Shown one piece after another: positions 42,287-55,354 of a DNA stretch of 64,000 bases. A program made the translations under genes and the position numbers. The notes under the pieces are model-generated. The model saw nothing but the letters and a program-made list of their open reading frames with translations. It did not search any database and had not been told where the DNA came from. The DNA is from Oncomelania hupensis (lineage: Eukaryota > Mollusca > Gastropoda > Littorinimorpha > Pomatiopsidae): the NCBI GenBank assembly GCA_036898135.1, contig CM072512.1, positions 14,697,517 to 14,761,516 of the forward strand, read 5' to 3'. Numbering within the stretch: the stretch's first letter is position 1; the number at the start of each line of letters is the position of its first letter.

Positions 42287-43708
42287 CTATTCTGAGCCTC
42301 GTCGTCCTCTATTGTTGAAAGTGCGGATTGCTGTTGGAAGGAAAGAGTCTCTAAAGCGACATGTTCTACACCGCATGGACAGCATACGCCCTGATCCGCG
42401 TTTTGAAATGCAGGCAGAGACAGCATCATGCAGTGGATGACCTGAATCCTGCTTGATCTTCTCTAGCTTCGTCACTGCAGTCTGGTCGAACAATGTTGCT
42501 AGCGGCCTTGTGTCCTTCCCCATCAGCGTTGACGCCATAGCAGTGATTCTATCCAGCCTGTCCGTGTCGGCTTTCTTGGCAGAGCTGTAGTAGCACAGCT
42601 GGTTGTAAAGGACAACACTCTCAATGACAGACTGGTAGAATAGATACAGGATGGTGCTGTTGACCCTGAACTGCTTCAGTTTCCTGAGGAAGAACAGCCG
42701 TTGATTCGCCTTCTTATAGCAGGCGTCAATGTTGTCTGTCCAAGCCAGTGTGTCATCAATGGTTGTCCCGAGGTACTTGTACTTTGAGACTCTGCGGACC
42801 TCTTCACCCTTGATAACAAGCGGTTCTATGCTATTGGACTGTCGACGGAAGTCAACCACCATCTCTTCCGTCTTTGTAATGTTGAGTTCCAGGTAGTTGC
42901 GGTCACACCAAGCCACCAGCTCATCAACTGCTGCTCTGTATGAAGCTTCATCACTGCAGATCAGACCAGTGAGTGATGTGTCATCAGCAAACTTCACCTG
43001 GATGTTGCTTAGGTCAAAGGACTGGCAGTCGGCGGTGTATGTGGTGAACAGGACCGGTGATAATACACAACCTTGTGGAGCACCGGTGTTGGTCACCAGA
43101 ACTGACGACAGAGTGCCTCCAACCCGAACCTGCTGTCGACGCCCAGTCATAAAGCTGTAAATCCATGAAACCAGCATCGGACTGACTGACATAGCCAACA
43201 GCTTCTCAATGAGTAGGTGGGGCTGAATAGTGTTGAAGGCACTCGAGAAGTCGAGGAATAGGATTCTGGCATAGGACCCAGGCCTATCAAGGTGTTGGCA
43301 GAGATGGTGCAGGAGTGTGAGGATGGCATCTTCTGTGTTGCGTCCTTTGCAGTACGCAAACTGCATGGGATCTTGGTGTTGCTCGGTTTCCTGCCGCAGG
43401 TGTTTCAAAACAACTCTCTCGATGCACTTCATGGGTATTGATGTCAGAGCCACTGGCCGGTAATCATTGAGCTGAGTCGGCGACTTCTTCTTCGGCACAG
43501 GCACTATGGTTGACGTCTTCCAGAGTTGTGGAACATTGCCTTCATCGAAAGAGCGTTGAAAGAGCATGGTGAACACCGGTGCCAGAGAAGTGTAGCACTC
43601 CCTCAGTGTCTTGCCACTGACTGCGTCAGGACCTGCAGCACTGTGAGGGTTAAGGTTTTTGAATATATTCTTAATCTCTTGTTCACTTACAGTGAAGGAC
43701 GTGCGTGC
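42287..43708 (-). pseudogene. Rex1-like LINE RT, N-terminally truncated but open
   Basis: About 473 codons without a stop. They show FLDFSSAFNTI (palm A), NTGAPQGCVLSPVLF (palm B), VKFADDTSL (palm C, intact FADD), LNITKTEEMVVDFRR, KYKYLGT and a C-terminal RDSFLPTAIRTFNN motif typical of Rex1/Babar-like LINEs. The endonuclease is missing because the insertion is truncated at 43708; the open frame runs on by chance into the LTR. The undamaged RT frame suggests a young insertion that cannot be autonomous. Confidence 0.9.
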
Positions 43709-43863
43709 GTTATTGCATGCTTTGCAAAACAAAACGATCGGAACTATCGTGTGCGCGTCTCACACGTACTATCGTGCGCGTCGCAAACGTAACACACCTC
43801 CTCCCTTTTCTTCTATTCCTCTTCATCCTCCCTCTTTGTGTTCTCATCCTCCCCTTCTCTCTC

Positions 43864-45112
43864 CCCCGTTGGGGTGCCGGGGTTTCCTGTATAAATAGTA
43901 TCCTCACTGGAACTTTCGTGCAGTAGGGGCCGGGTAGCTCAGTTGGTAAGAGCGTCTTGCTAGTAACCGAAAGGTCGCTGGTTCGAATCCCGGATTGGTC
44001 AACGTGTGATCATATTATTTTCCCCTTTACCAACAACTGGCCCGCTGGTGTCAGTATAAATCGGTCCAGTAGTCACCTATATGCGAAAGTGTCGTGTGAC
44101 TATAATCTACAAACAACAACAACAACAACAACTTTCGTGCTTTAAGTTACCATTGTTTCTGCCATTCTCATATGTTCTCTCTCGTTCTAATCTGTCCTAT
44201 CAAACTGCTATCTTCTTCGCTAAACCAATCACTTACCCTTTTTCTTGAAAACTCTCCCCAAAACTCCTCATTTGTGTATGAGGTTTGTTGGTTCAGTTTG
44301 GGGATATTGGACGCTTTCTGCCATAGTATCAATTTGTTGTTGTATGTATTAGAAACTTCCCTTATTAGACCTCTACAGTCAATGTATTGTTTTTAGACGT
44401 CTTCTTAGTAAGAGTGTAGGTATAACGATGTAGGTGATGGTATGATGTGCATATATGACGCGGACAGGCGATGTCATGGATTTTGATTAATTGATTTACA
44501 GAGTCAAGCTTGTAATTTGTCTTGTAGAGATGAATAAAGACATTTTGTATTGTAATGTATTGTATTTATTGTATTGTGTTGTATTGTAAATGGTCACTAG
44601 GGCTTTGTATGGTAGTATTATTTAGCAATGTAGGCATTTTTTATTTATGTGTTTTGTTAATATTTTATAATGTTTATATTGTATTTTGCTTTTGTAAACG
44701 GGGGTTCGATAAATTAGAGTACAGCCTCAGTGTCTCCTGCATGGGCTGCCGTTATTGTAAAGTGATCGGTTGGTAGAGTGCCCTCAGTGTTACCATTAGG
44801 GTAAGTCAGTCAGTCAGGTAGATTGACGTCCCAGGACACATAGAGCGTATAGGGGACAGATGACCATTAGAACGGAAAACGATGCTTAACGTCCTATTGC
44901 ATGAGCGTTAAGGACGATCACCACGTCGCCACCCTGACAACAATGACCATCATCATCATATCAAAAATGAGATTCAACGGATCTTCTATTTAGGATTGTT
45001 TCAGCGGATCTTTTATACGGATCAAGGGTGGTCGAGCCCTCCTTCAACCCAGTTGTGGTACTGATTCGGCTCTTTGCAGTCCGCTGGACCCTATGAACAA
45101 TGATTAACTAAC
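43864..45112 (+). mobile_element. R600 retroposon, copy 3, with nested insertions
   Basis: R600 pieces lie at 43864-43921, 44130-44322, 44591-44805 and 44989-45112. They are interrupted by a tRNA SINE (43922-44129), a retroposon 3' end with a (TGTAT)n tail (44323-44590) and an unknown ~180 bp insert (44806-44988). The 3' end is of the second subfamily ('ctctttgcagtccgctggac', then 'attaactaactaac'). Confidence 0.75.
43922..44129 (+). mobile_element. tRNA-derived SINE, family 4, with (CAA)n tail
   Basis: 208 bp flanked by perfect 11-bp TSDs AACTTTCGTGC (43911-43921, 44130-44140). The A box GGGTAGCTCAGTTGGTAAGA and B box GGTTCGAATCCC are intact. The acceptor arms pair poorly and a ~120 bp body plus (CAA)n follow, so it is a SINE and not a tRNA gene. 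The intact pol III boxes and perfect TSD indicate a young copy. Confidence 0.92.
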
Positions 45113-45477
45113 TAACCACCCCCCATCTCCATCTTTCTTCTTCTTCGTCATAGGAAAGAGATTTTAATAATGATCACTGTTTTCTCGAGGTAAAAATGTA
45201 CAACTATTTTTAATCATATATAAAACTGGCCCCAGGAACAACAACGTTAGATTTCCTTGGCACACAAGCTCAAAACTGAAAGTAATGTTACATGAAACTT
45301 GAGAGCAAAAACATAGTTTAAAATGTATTGAAAGTTGCCGTCACAACGTTGTGGACATTATATCACCTACTGTAAAGCATAATTTACATATTTACTGTTG
45401 GGTTTGACCTTCCAGATTTACCGAAGAGCGTCCTTTGATGAAGGTTCACTATGTTAGAATTAATATTTATGAACTAA
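45113..45477. other. No recognisable gene
   Basis: No motif or repeat boundary was seen. Confidence 0.45.
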
Positions 45478-45611
45478 TATAGTAGGGCGCGAGACTTTGT
45501 TGTTTGGAGTTCTTAACGCCGAAAGGTCATGGCTCTTTAATGACGGTAGGCTTGTTGACGTCTTCTACACGCCAGGGTGGCGCAATGTCTTTCGTGATGC
45601 CTAAGGACACA
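45478..45611 (+). repeat. Dispersed repeat REP-B, copy 2
   Basis: Matches 28512-28655. R600 copy 4 is inserted at its end, and REP-B-like sequence may continue after the right TSD. Confidence 0.65.
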
Positions 45612-46187
45612 CCCCGTTGGGGTGCCGGGAGTTTCAGTATAAATAATATCCCCACTTTCTGGAAATTTAGTGCTTTAGATTCCCACTGTTGCTGTCTTTC
45701 TCATTTGCTCTTTCTCATTCCTGCTCTGTTCTATCAATCTGCTATACTATCTTCTTCTTCGCTAGGCCAGTCACCTACCTTTTTTCTTGAAAACTCTTCC
45801 GGGACAAGACTCCTTATTTGTGTGTGAGGCCTGTTGGATCAGCCTGTTGGATCAGCTTGGGAATAGTGGACGCTTTCTGCCTAGTGGTCACTAGGGCTTC
45901 TTATGATGTTATTATTTAGCAATGTATGTGTTTTGTTGATAATGTGTAATGATGTTTGTATTCTATTTTGTTTTTGTAAACGGGGGTTCGATAAATTTGA
46001 GTATAGCCTCAGCGTCCCCTGCGTGGGATGTCTTTATTTTAAAGTGACTGGCTGGTGGAGAGCTTTCAGTTTTACCACTAGGGTTGTTTCAGCAGATCTT
46101 TTATGCGGATCAGGGGTTGTCCGGTCCTGATTTGGCTCGGAAGAGTCCGCTGGACCTAGAGCAATAATCATGTAATGTAATGTAATG
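45612..46187 (+). mobile_element. R600 retroposon, copy 4 (full length)
   Basis: 576 bp from CCCCGTTGGGGTGCCGGG to (TAATG)n, flanked by GCCTAAGGACACA (45599-45611) and GCCTAATGACACA (46188-46200), a 13-bp TSD with one mismatch. The TATAAATA stretch is near 45639 and GGGGGTTCGATAAATT near 45982. Confidence 0.88.
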
Positions 46188-46200
46188 CCTAATGACACAA

Positions 46201-47077
46201 CGCCAATGTTTCCAGCTTGAAGATGATTTGATCCGGGTTTGTTCTTAGGTTGATGACGGCCAAGGGTGGAGGTAAATTATTTCAAGATTCAAGATTTAAT
46301 CTCACTACTCGCCCATTTTTGGGTTGTGGAGGATATAAAAACATGAGCTTAACAATCCTAATTCAGGGGATGGAGGGAGGAGGGAAACAACGGAACATTG
46401 CACAATAAGCACCTTAGCCTTCTACTCTCCACACACATCCTGATGCTGCTCCGCTTTGTCTCTCCGCCTCTTCGTCCAGTAGCCTCCTCACCATCCTCCC
46501 TTTAACACACTTCCTCCACACACCTCCTGATTCTACTTCTCTACTTTGTTATAGTGAAAGTGACCTACATGTGGCTTTATGGAAGTGTTGAAATGTGATT
46601 GTGCTAGGGAGCTGTGACAGTGGTAGTATGAATGTGTTGTACTTATGAGAGGTCACTTTAAAAAAAAAGTAACTGTGATATGTGTTTATAACTGGAATAT
46701 CTTTTATGATTTTAGATTACTAAGGGTTGATTGTGATTTTTGTTCATTTAAGTGTGCTTTTTTATTTGTATTATACTGATCTATGCTAGTTTAAATTCCT
46801 TTCATTGAGGTATTGTAGTTTTTGTTTAATTGTGTCATGTTGTGTTGTATTGTATTGTCTTGTTCAGCCTAGCTTTCTTCTCACCCTCCTCGAATCCTTC
46901 TTCTTCTTCATGCAATGCTGATAGATAGATTTTCTCCCCGGTTGTTTCTGTATTTCGCTGCCTTGAAAACAAAACACTCGTTCCACTGTCACTTGCAAAC
47001 CTTGCAGTCATCTTCTTCTTGTTGTTCTTCTGCTTCGCCTGACTTCGTGTGAGTGAGCTCACCTACTAACATATGGC
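46201..47077. other. No recognisable gene
   Basis: On the minus strand 'gattaaatcttgaatcttga' near 46282-46305 may be a LINE tail. Otherwise nothing was identified. Confidence 0.45.
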
Positions 47078-47663
47078 CCCCATAGGGGTACCGGGGGTTT
47101 CTGTATAAATAATAACCCCACTTTCTGGAAATTTGGTGCTTTAAATTCCCACTGTCGCTATCTTTCCCCTGTGCTCTTTCACATTCCTACTCTGTTCTAT
47201 CAATCTACTATACTATCTTCTTCGCTAGACCATTTACCTATCTTTTTTTCTTAAAACAACTCTTCCAAAACTCATTTGTATATGAGGGTTCAGGTTGGGA
47301 ATATTGGACTTTTTCTGCCAAATGGTCACTAGGGCTTCCTATATTATTATTTACAATACACAAGATATTTTATATGCGTGTTTCGTTGATATTTTATAAT
47401 GATGTTTGTGTTCTGTTTTGTTTTTTGTAAACGGGGGTTCGATAATTTAGAGTATAGCCTCAGCGTCCCCTGCGTGGGATGCCTTTATTGTAAAGTGACC
47501 GTCTGGTGGAGTGCCTTCAGTGTAACCACTAGGGTTGTTTCAGCAGATCTTTTATACGGATTAGGGGTGAGTCCTCTTTTAACCAAGTTGTGGTCCTGAT
47601 TTTGTGGTCCTGATTCGGCTCTTTGCAGTCCGCTGGACCTTGTAAGCAGTTAATAACTAACTA
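47078..47663 (+). mobile_element. R600 retroposon, copy 5
   Basis: Runs from CCCCATAGGGGTACCGGG to 'gtccgctggaccttgtaagc' and a short TAAC tail. It carries the longer subfamily-2 3' region with duplicated 'gtggtcctgatt'. It is immediately followed by copy 6 in the same orientation. Confidence 0.85.
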
Positions 47664-47666
47664 ATC

Positions 47667-48320
47667 CTCCGTGGGGGTGCCGGGGGTTTCTGTATAAATA
47701 GTATCCCCACTTTCTGGAAAGTTGGTGCTTTAAATTCCCACGAGCACTGTCTTTCTCATTTGTTTTTTCTCATTCCCACTCTGTTCTATCAATCTACTAT
47801 CTTCTTCTTCGCTAGACCAGTCACCTACCTTTCCTCTTAAAAACTCTTCCTGGACAAAATTCCTCATTTGTGTGTGAGGTCTGTTGTATCAGCTTGGGAA
47901 TATTGGACGCTTTCTGCCAAGTGGTCACTAGGGCTTCCTATGATGTTATTATTTAGCAAAGTAGGCTTTTAAAAAAAAATCTTTATTACCTCTCACAAGG
48001 AACTATGAATTATATGTATGTGTTTTGTTGTTATTCTATAATGATGTTTATATTCTGTTTTGTTTTATTAAACGGGGGTTCGATAAATTAGAGTATAGCC
48101 TCAGCGTCCCTTGAGTGGGATGCCTTTATTGTACAGTGACCGGGTGTTGGAGTACCTTCAATGTTACCACTGGGGCTGTTTCAGCAGATCTTTTATACGG
48201 ATCAGGGGTGAGTCCTCGTTTAGCTAGGTTGTGGTCTCGATTTGTGGTCCTGATTCGCCTATTTGCAGTCCGCTGGACCCTGTAAGCAATGAATAACTAT
48301 CTAACTAACTATCTAACCTA
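47667..48320 (+). mobile_element. R600 retroposon, copy 6
   Basis: Same subfamily as copy 5, with an insert 'aaaaaaaaatctttatta' near 47970 and a (CTAA)n-like tail. Tandem placement suggests insertion into the tail of copy 5 or unequal exchange. Confidence 0.85.
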
Positions 48321-48991
48321 ATATATGACATAAGACCAAGCGACAGACGACGGGTCCATTATGAGCTGCCCTTGGCGTCGTGAGATCAAATCAGAGAAAC
48401 CATTAAATGCCACCACCGTAAGTATCACGGTACATTTTGTTTCATGCATCTGCTGTATTGTTTTCAAAGGCTAGAAGCCCTTTACAATAGGGAGGTACTT
48501 TTCAACCACCCTATAAATAGTTTAGTTGTTAACCGTCAATTATGTCTCCAGCTTCCCGTTCTAGCTTGCAAAACTGACATCTTCCTCCTCTTTTTTTTTC
48601 TTCCTCTTCTTTTTCTTTACCTTCCTTTCTTCTTCATCTTTTGTGTGTAGGCTGCAGTGTGAAGATTTGTTTATTTGTTTTGTATTTAAATCAATAAGCG
48701 ACGTCCAAGCAAGGTCCCTAAGATTAAGCTGGGAGCTTCGTGATCTTACACGATCAGCTAAGCCTCTGTAATATATTTCACTACGCAGCTGTGAGGTACG
48801 AAGAAGCCCTTACATGCATGGCTTTTTTTTCAGCACTGTTTGCTTAAAGCGAGTTTTACATGTAGGGCATTGTTTGAAAACATTTAATAATAATAACAAT
48901 AATAATAATGAGACAGGTGAAGGTGTATGTTGGTACAGATCGCCGCGTTTTGAGCCTGATTCATTTGGGGAAAGGCGCGTATATAGCATCC

Positions 48992-49054
<63 letters not shown>

Positions 49055-49059
49055 ATTAT
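48321..49059. other. No gene; (ATT)n microsatellite at its end
   Basis: Holds (AAT)n near 48888-48909 and (ATT)n at 48992-49050. The (ATT)n forms the left flank of the putative solo LTR. Confidence 0.6.
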
Positions 49060-49685
49060 TGTCACGGACCGGTTTTATAATATTTCGGTCCGATTACTTT
49101 TTGTATTGTAGTATCTTCCTGTGAGAAGATATAAATTGTAATATTTTTTATTGATAACTATATTCTGATTGGTTGAGCTAGTCATGTGACGACTCACCAA
49201 TCACATTAAAAAAATTGTAGTCATTCTTCTTTTGACTGGACCACGGAGTGGTCGTTGTGTGTTGTACATCTGGCAGCTGCGTCTGCAGGTATCTATTGTT
49301 TATCATTGGAATATTGTATTATAAACATAATAGTGTTTTTCAATGACTATATTCTACTTATTGTGGAATAAGAATTAATAATAAATAACTTTTGATATTT
49401 GCATGAAGGAGGGAATAGGGAGGTGATGGAGATGGTGGATCGTTGCATATTTTTGAGTAACGAATTGAAATCGGATTTTTATTTGATTTGAGGTTGAAAC
49501 CTCAACTTGCAATGTATAGCATTATATTTATTTTTGTGAATGAAAGTAATCAGCGTCAAGATGTAATAATAAGTTGTTATAATTAGAGTTACAATTTTTG
49601 CATATATGTGTGAACTGTGTTCTACACATATGAGATTTGAATTATATTACTGGTCTGGTCCCGTCGCAGAAAAGAAAAGGTATAT

Positions 49686-50534
49686 ATGGTAATACAGAGA
49701 AGTCTATGTATCGAGATATTTAGTGGGGAAAACTTGTGTGTTTTTAGAAGTCTCCGGCTGAGGGGCCTCGAGGCAAAGAGAAGAGGAAGAAGAAGAGAAA
49801 GAAAGAAGAAGAGGAAATTTCAAGAGAAGAGAAAGAAAGAAGAAGAGGAAACTTCAAGAGAAGAGAAAGAAAGAAGAAGAGGAAGAAACTTCGAGAGAAG
49901 AGAAAGAAGAAGAGAAAGAAAGAAGAAGAGGAAACTTCAAGAGAAGGGGAAGAAGAAGAAGAAGAAGGAGACGAAACGTCAAGAAGTAGAGAAGAAGACG
50001 AAGTTTCCAGGAGAAGAGAAGGAGAGGAAAACGAAGCTGCGAGAAGGAGAGCAAGAAGAAGAAGGAGAAGAAGAAGGTGACACTTCAAGAGGAAGAGGAA
50101 CAAAGAAGAAGCCAGAGAAGAAGCCAGGGAAGAAGACAAGGAGGAAGACGAGCAGTAGCAACCACTGCCACACCAGCAGCAGGAGCAACCACTGCCACAT
50201 CAGCAGCAGTAGCAACCACTGCCACATCAGCAGCAGTAGCAACCACTGCCACATCAGCAGCAGTAGCAACCGCTGCCACATCAGCAGCAGTAGCAACCAC
50301 TGCCACATCAGCAGCGGTAGCAACCACTGCCACATTAGCTACAGCAGCAGCGGCCACAGCAGCAGCGGCCACAGCAGCAGCAGCAGCAACAGCGGCGGCC
50401 GGGGAGGTTTATTGAAGAAGGTGAAGAGGACGGTGCAGAGAGGAGAAGGCCTAGGAATAGAGAGGAATAATGACAAGGGGAAACCGAGAGGAACAGAAGA
50501 AAAGACTATAGACATAGTCAGAAACAGAGATTAG
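49686..50534 (+). other. 282-codon low-complexity open frame
   Basis: Opens at ATG but consists of Lys/Arg/Glu runs from purine-rich DNA, then Ser/Asn/His/Cys 9-mers from a 27-bp repeat. Other frames and the opposite strand are open too. It is probably not a protein gene, although its position within an LTR-like unit is noted. Confidence 0.3.
50155..50345. repeat. 27-bp minisatellite, ~7 units
   Basis: Unit 'agcaaccactgccacatcag' plus 'cagcagt', followed by a GCAGCGGCCACA-rich end. Confidence 0.9.
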
Positions 50535-50924
50535 AAACAAAAGAAATACACAGCGAATTCTATCTCCATGAGACTCTTGGTAACTCTCTCTGTCGACGGT
50601 GACCGGGTCTTTATTGGTGGTTGTTGTGACTGGTGATTCTTGGATTATCTGACTGGGACTTATGTGTGTGTTCTGTGAAAGTGTGTAATTTCATAGATTA
50701 TCGCTACAAAGTATGTGAGTACAAATTTGCTTGTATGTTTCTATGTTATTGATGGAGTTGTATGTGCTCATGTAAACGTTGTTGATTATTGTTTAATTTT
50801 CTAGTAATAGAAGGGTGTGTAACAACAAAAGAATTCTTGAGAGTTAGAAAGTGTGAGACGGGAGAACACGCAGATCATTCACGCACGCATACAAGCAATT
50901 CTTGAAATAACCCCTTTCGTTACA

Positions 50925-52573
<1,649 letters not shown>

Positions 52574-53215
52574 TTACATTACATTACATGATTATCGCTT
52601 TAGGTCCAGCGGACTCTTCCGAGCCAAGTCAGGACCAGTATAGCCGAATCAGGACCACAGAATCAAAACCACAACTTCGCTAAAAGAGGAATCGCCCCTG
52701 ATCCACATAAAAGATCTGCCGAAACAACCCTAGTGGCAACACTGAAGGCACTCCACCAGCCGGTCACTTTACAATAAAGACATCCCACGCAGGGGACGCT
52801 GAGGCTATACTCTAATTTATCGAACCCCCGTTTACAAAAACAAAATGGAATATATAAACATCATTATAAAATATCAACAAAACTCATACATATAAAATTG
52901 CTACATTGCCAAATAATAACATCATAGGAAGCCCTAGTGACCACCTGGTAGAAAGCGTCCAATATTTCCAAGCTCATGCAACAGACCTCACACACAAATG
53001 ATAGCCTAAGTTTTGTCCCGGAAGAGATAGTTTTCAAGAAAAAAGATAGGTGACTGGTTTTAGCGAAGAAGAAGATAGTATAGTAGATTGATAGAACAGA
53101 GTAGGAACGAGAAAGAACAAAGGAGAAAGACAGCGACAGTGGGAATTTAAAGCACTACATTTCCAAAAGTGGGGATACTATTTATACTGAAATCCCCGGC
53201 ATCCCCACGGGGGTA
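52574..53215 (-). mobile_element. R600 retroposon, copy 7 (full length)
   Basis: 642 bp, minus orientation, flanked by perfect CTCTCTTCACA (52563-52573 and 53216-53226), an 11-bp TSD. The tail (TAATG)n is at the left; the GC-rich hairpin-like start (CCCCGTGGGGATGCCGGGG) is at the right. Confidence 0.92.
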
Positions 53216-53229
53216 CTCTCTTCACAAAC

Positions 53230-53490
53230 TTAGTAAATAATGAAAGGGAGGCAGCGGGTATGGGGCGGGGGGAGTGGAGGTTGGTGTTTTGAAATCGGAG
53301 GTTTGAACCCTTCCAAGGTAGGACTGAGGGCAACCTCAGCTGGAAGGGCTTTCCAGTCCGCTATCGTGCGAGAGTAAAAAAAGGACTTTTGGCGGTACGA
53401 GAGATCGTCGAAGGGAGTGGGTCGGGGGGAGGAGGGGGGGGCGTGTGTGTGGTGGTGGAGGAGAGGGGTGTCGTGTGGGTGCATGGTGTG
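53230..53490 (-). pseudogene. LINE RT C-terminal fragment
   Basis: The frame encodes DDLSYRQKSFFYSRTIADWK followed by ALPAEVALSPTLEGFK, the pattern (FFPRTI.DWN.LP......SL..F) that ends many CR1/jockey-type ORF2 proteins. No upstream RT domains are present. Confidence 0.7.
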
Positions 53491-53977
53491 GGTGAATATT
53501 TTACCTTTAATAGCTTTTTTTTATTTCAATATTTTGTTTGGTGGTGGTTATTTTTGTTTCAGTAAAATATAGTTCACTCAAACTTCGCGCACGCTTGCCG
53601 CTATTTATTTCATTGCTTTGTACGTTCATTCCTAAATTATGAAATAACAAATCTCTAAATAAGGCGTTGTTGTCTTGCCCGCGTTTGCTTCACTAGCTGC
53701 AAATAGCGCATTAAAAACAAATAAATCTTCGAATTGTATTCTTTAAACCAAAAGTTTTTAAATGGCATTTATAGCACTGTACCTTAAGGTACTCCCGTTG
53801 GTTGTATACAGGTATGGATTAAAAAGTTAACAAATTCGAGGGATTCTTATATCCGGATAACGCCCATGAACAGTGCAAAACAACTTTTGGGTGAAAAATT
53901 ATAGGATTGATGGCGCCTACCGTATGTATGCCTTCTTCGTCTTCTTTTCCTCCTTTTGTTTCAGAGTTTATACTTTT

Positions 53978-54172
53978 CTTAGCGCTATATCTACACTGGA
54001 TTCTTTCAAGAGGCGTCTGAAGACGTATATTTTCTGACTATTTTTGTGTGTATACATAGAGAAGTTCTTCTTTTTTTTTTCTTCACCCTTTTTCCCCAAC
54101 CCCCTGCGCCCTGAGCATGCTGCCAGCATGGATATGTGCGCCATACACGTGGACATCATCATCATCATCATA
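53978..54172 (+). pseudogene. L2-like LINE 3' end
   Basis: Encodes STLDSFKRRLKTYIF followed by a stop, the last residues of L2/CR1-type ORF2. An (ATC)n-like tail (about 54155-54172) follows. Confidence 0.6.
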
Positions 54173-54315
54173 TCGCGGTTTATTTTTACATTTTATGTTG
54201 TTTTTTTAAAGCTTTTTGAACATTGATTATATTTTAAGACATTATATCATTGTTTTTTAAAAAATAATTTTATATTTTATGTTTCATGTTTAATTGTAAT
54301 GTTTGTTTGTTTGCT

Positions 54316-54876
54316 ACCCCCGTTGGGCTGCCGGGGGTTTCAGTATAAATAGTATCCCCACTTTCTGGAAATTTAGTGCTTTAAATTCCCACTGTCGCTG
54401 TCTTTCTCATTTGCTCTTTCTCATTCCTGCTCTGTTCTATCAATCTGCTATACTATCTTCTTCTTCGCTAGATCAGTCATCTACCTTTTTTCTTGAAAAC
54501 TCTGGTCTGAGGTCTGTTGGATCAGCTTGGGAATATTGGACGCTTTCTGCCAGGTGGTCACTAGGGCTTCCTATGATGTTATTATTTAGCAATGTATGCA
54601 TTTTATATGTATGTGTTTTGTTGATAATTTATAATGATGTTTGTATTCTATTTTGTTTTTGTAAACGGGGGTTCGATAAATTAGAGTACAGCCTCAGCGT
54701 CCCCTGCGTGGGATTTCTTTATTGTAAAGTGACTGGCGGGTGGAGAGCTTTCAGTTTTACCACTAGGGTTGTTTCAGCAGATCTTTTATGCGGATCAGGG
54801 GTTGTCCGGTCCTGATTTGGCTCGGAAGAGTCCGCTGGACCTAAACCAATAATCATGTAATGTAATATAATGTAAT
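54316..54876 (+). mobile_element. R600 retroposon, copy 8 (full length, open frame through it)
   Basis: 561 bp flanked by GTTTGTTTGCT (54305-54315, 54877-54887), an 11-bp TSD. The TATAAATA stretch is near 54343. One frame is open across nearly the whole unit (about 170 codons), and fragments of the same frame are open in copies 1, 4 and 5. The product is not recognised. Confidence 0.9.
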
Positions 54877-55354
54877 GTTTGTTTGCTTGTTTTTCCAACT
54901 GTGAACATTTATTGTTACATAATACTTCAAGTTTTTTATTTCTATTGCTTTTCATTTAAATGTATTTCTCATTTGTTCCGTATTTAAAACAAGCTTCATT
55001 CTCCAGTATTTTGTAATGCTATGTTCGTACACGCGAAAATTTTGTTAAGTTAGTCCTTCTTTGTTTTTTGTTTTTTTAAGTAACTTCCCTCCTCGCCCCT
55101 CCTCGTTTCCCCCTCCCCTCCCCAAACAAAAAACACAAATAACCACACACACATAATAATAAAAATAAAATTATAAAAAACGGTTTTAATCAATCAAAAT
55201 TTTGTTACATTTGGCACAGTTTTTTGTGTGTGTGTTTTTTTTGTTGTGGTCTATTACTTCTTTTTTTTTTCTTGGAATGTCTTTTTAATGCTTCATCATA
55301 GATGAGAAAAGAGCATACACCGAGGTCTCGTCTATGCACGCATGCATTCCATCG

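Larger units (their letters stand above)
40545..43708 (-). mobile_element. Rex1-like LINE, 5'-truncated
   Basis: A 3.2 kb insertion in the LTR on the minus strand. Its 3' end is GGGGACAATAAAGATTCTGA followed by (TTCTGA)n (40545-40570), and its 5' end is inside the RT ORF at 43708. GTTA occurs at both junctions (40541-40544, 43709-43712), a possible 4-bp TSD. The 3' UTR seems unusually long (about 1.7 kb) and contains (CA)n, GAT/GAG repeats and an exon-like block, so part may be foreign. Confidence 0.8.
40036..43794. mobile_element. Ty3/gypsy-type solo LTR split by a LINE
   Basis: The two LTR parts are 40036-40544 and 43709-43794. Joined, they align with the solo LTR at 55681-56307: start TGTTACACTC, end CGCAAACGTAACA, shared 'cagcccc.atgc.tgaatcct' and 'gaagttttcca' segments. 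Between them lies a Rex1-like LINE. The outer flanks are both polypyrimidine, so a TSD cannot be read with confidence. Confidence 0.75.
49060..50924 (+). mobile_element. Putative 1.87-kb solo LTR related to the Gmr1-like element
   Basis: Starts TGTCACGGACCGGTTTT and ends AACCCCTTTCGTTACA, flanked by ATTAT (49055-49059, 50925-50929). The flank is (ATT)n, which weakens the TSD. The ends resemble those of the minus-strand LTR at 29969-37767 (TGTAACGACCG ... ACCCTTCGTTACA). The interior holds a purine-rich tract (49770-50155) and a 27-bp minisatellite (50155-50345). No PBS, PPT or RT was seen. Confidence 0.55.

Noticed and set aside
43926..43998. tRNA gene candidate
   Set aside because: A and B boxes are excellent, but the acceptor stem pairs badly and the sequence is the head of a 208-bp SINE with a (CAA)n tail and TSD.
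49686..50534. Lys/Arg/Glu-rich protein gene
   Set aside because: Low-complexity purine tract plus minisatellite; several frames on both strands are open.
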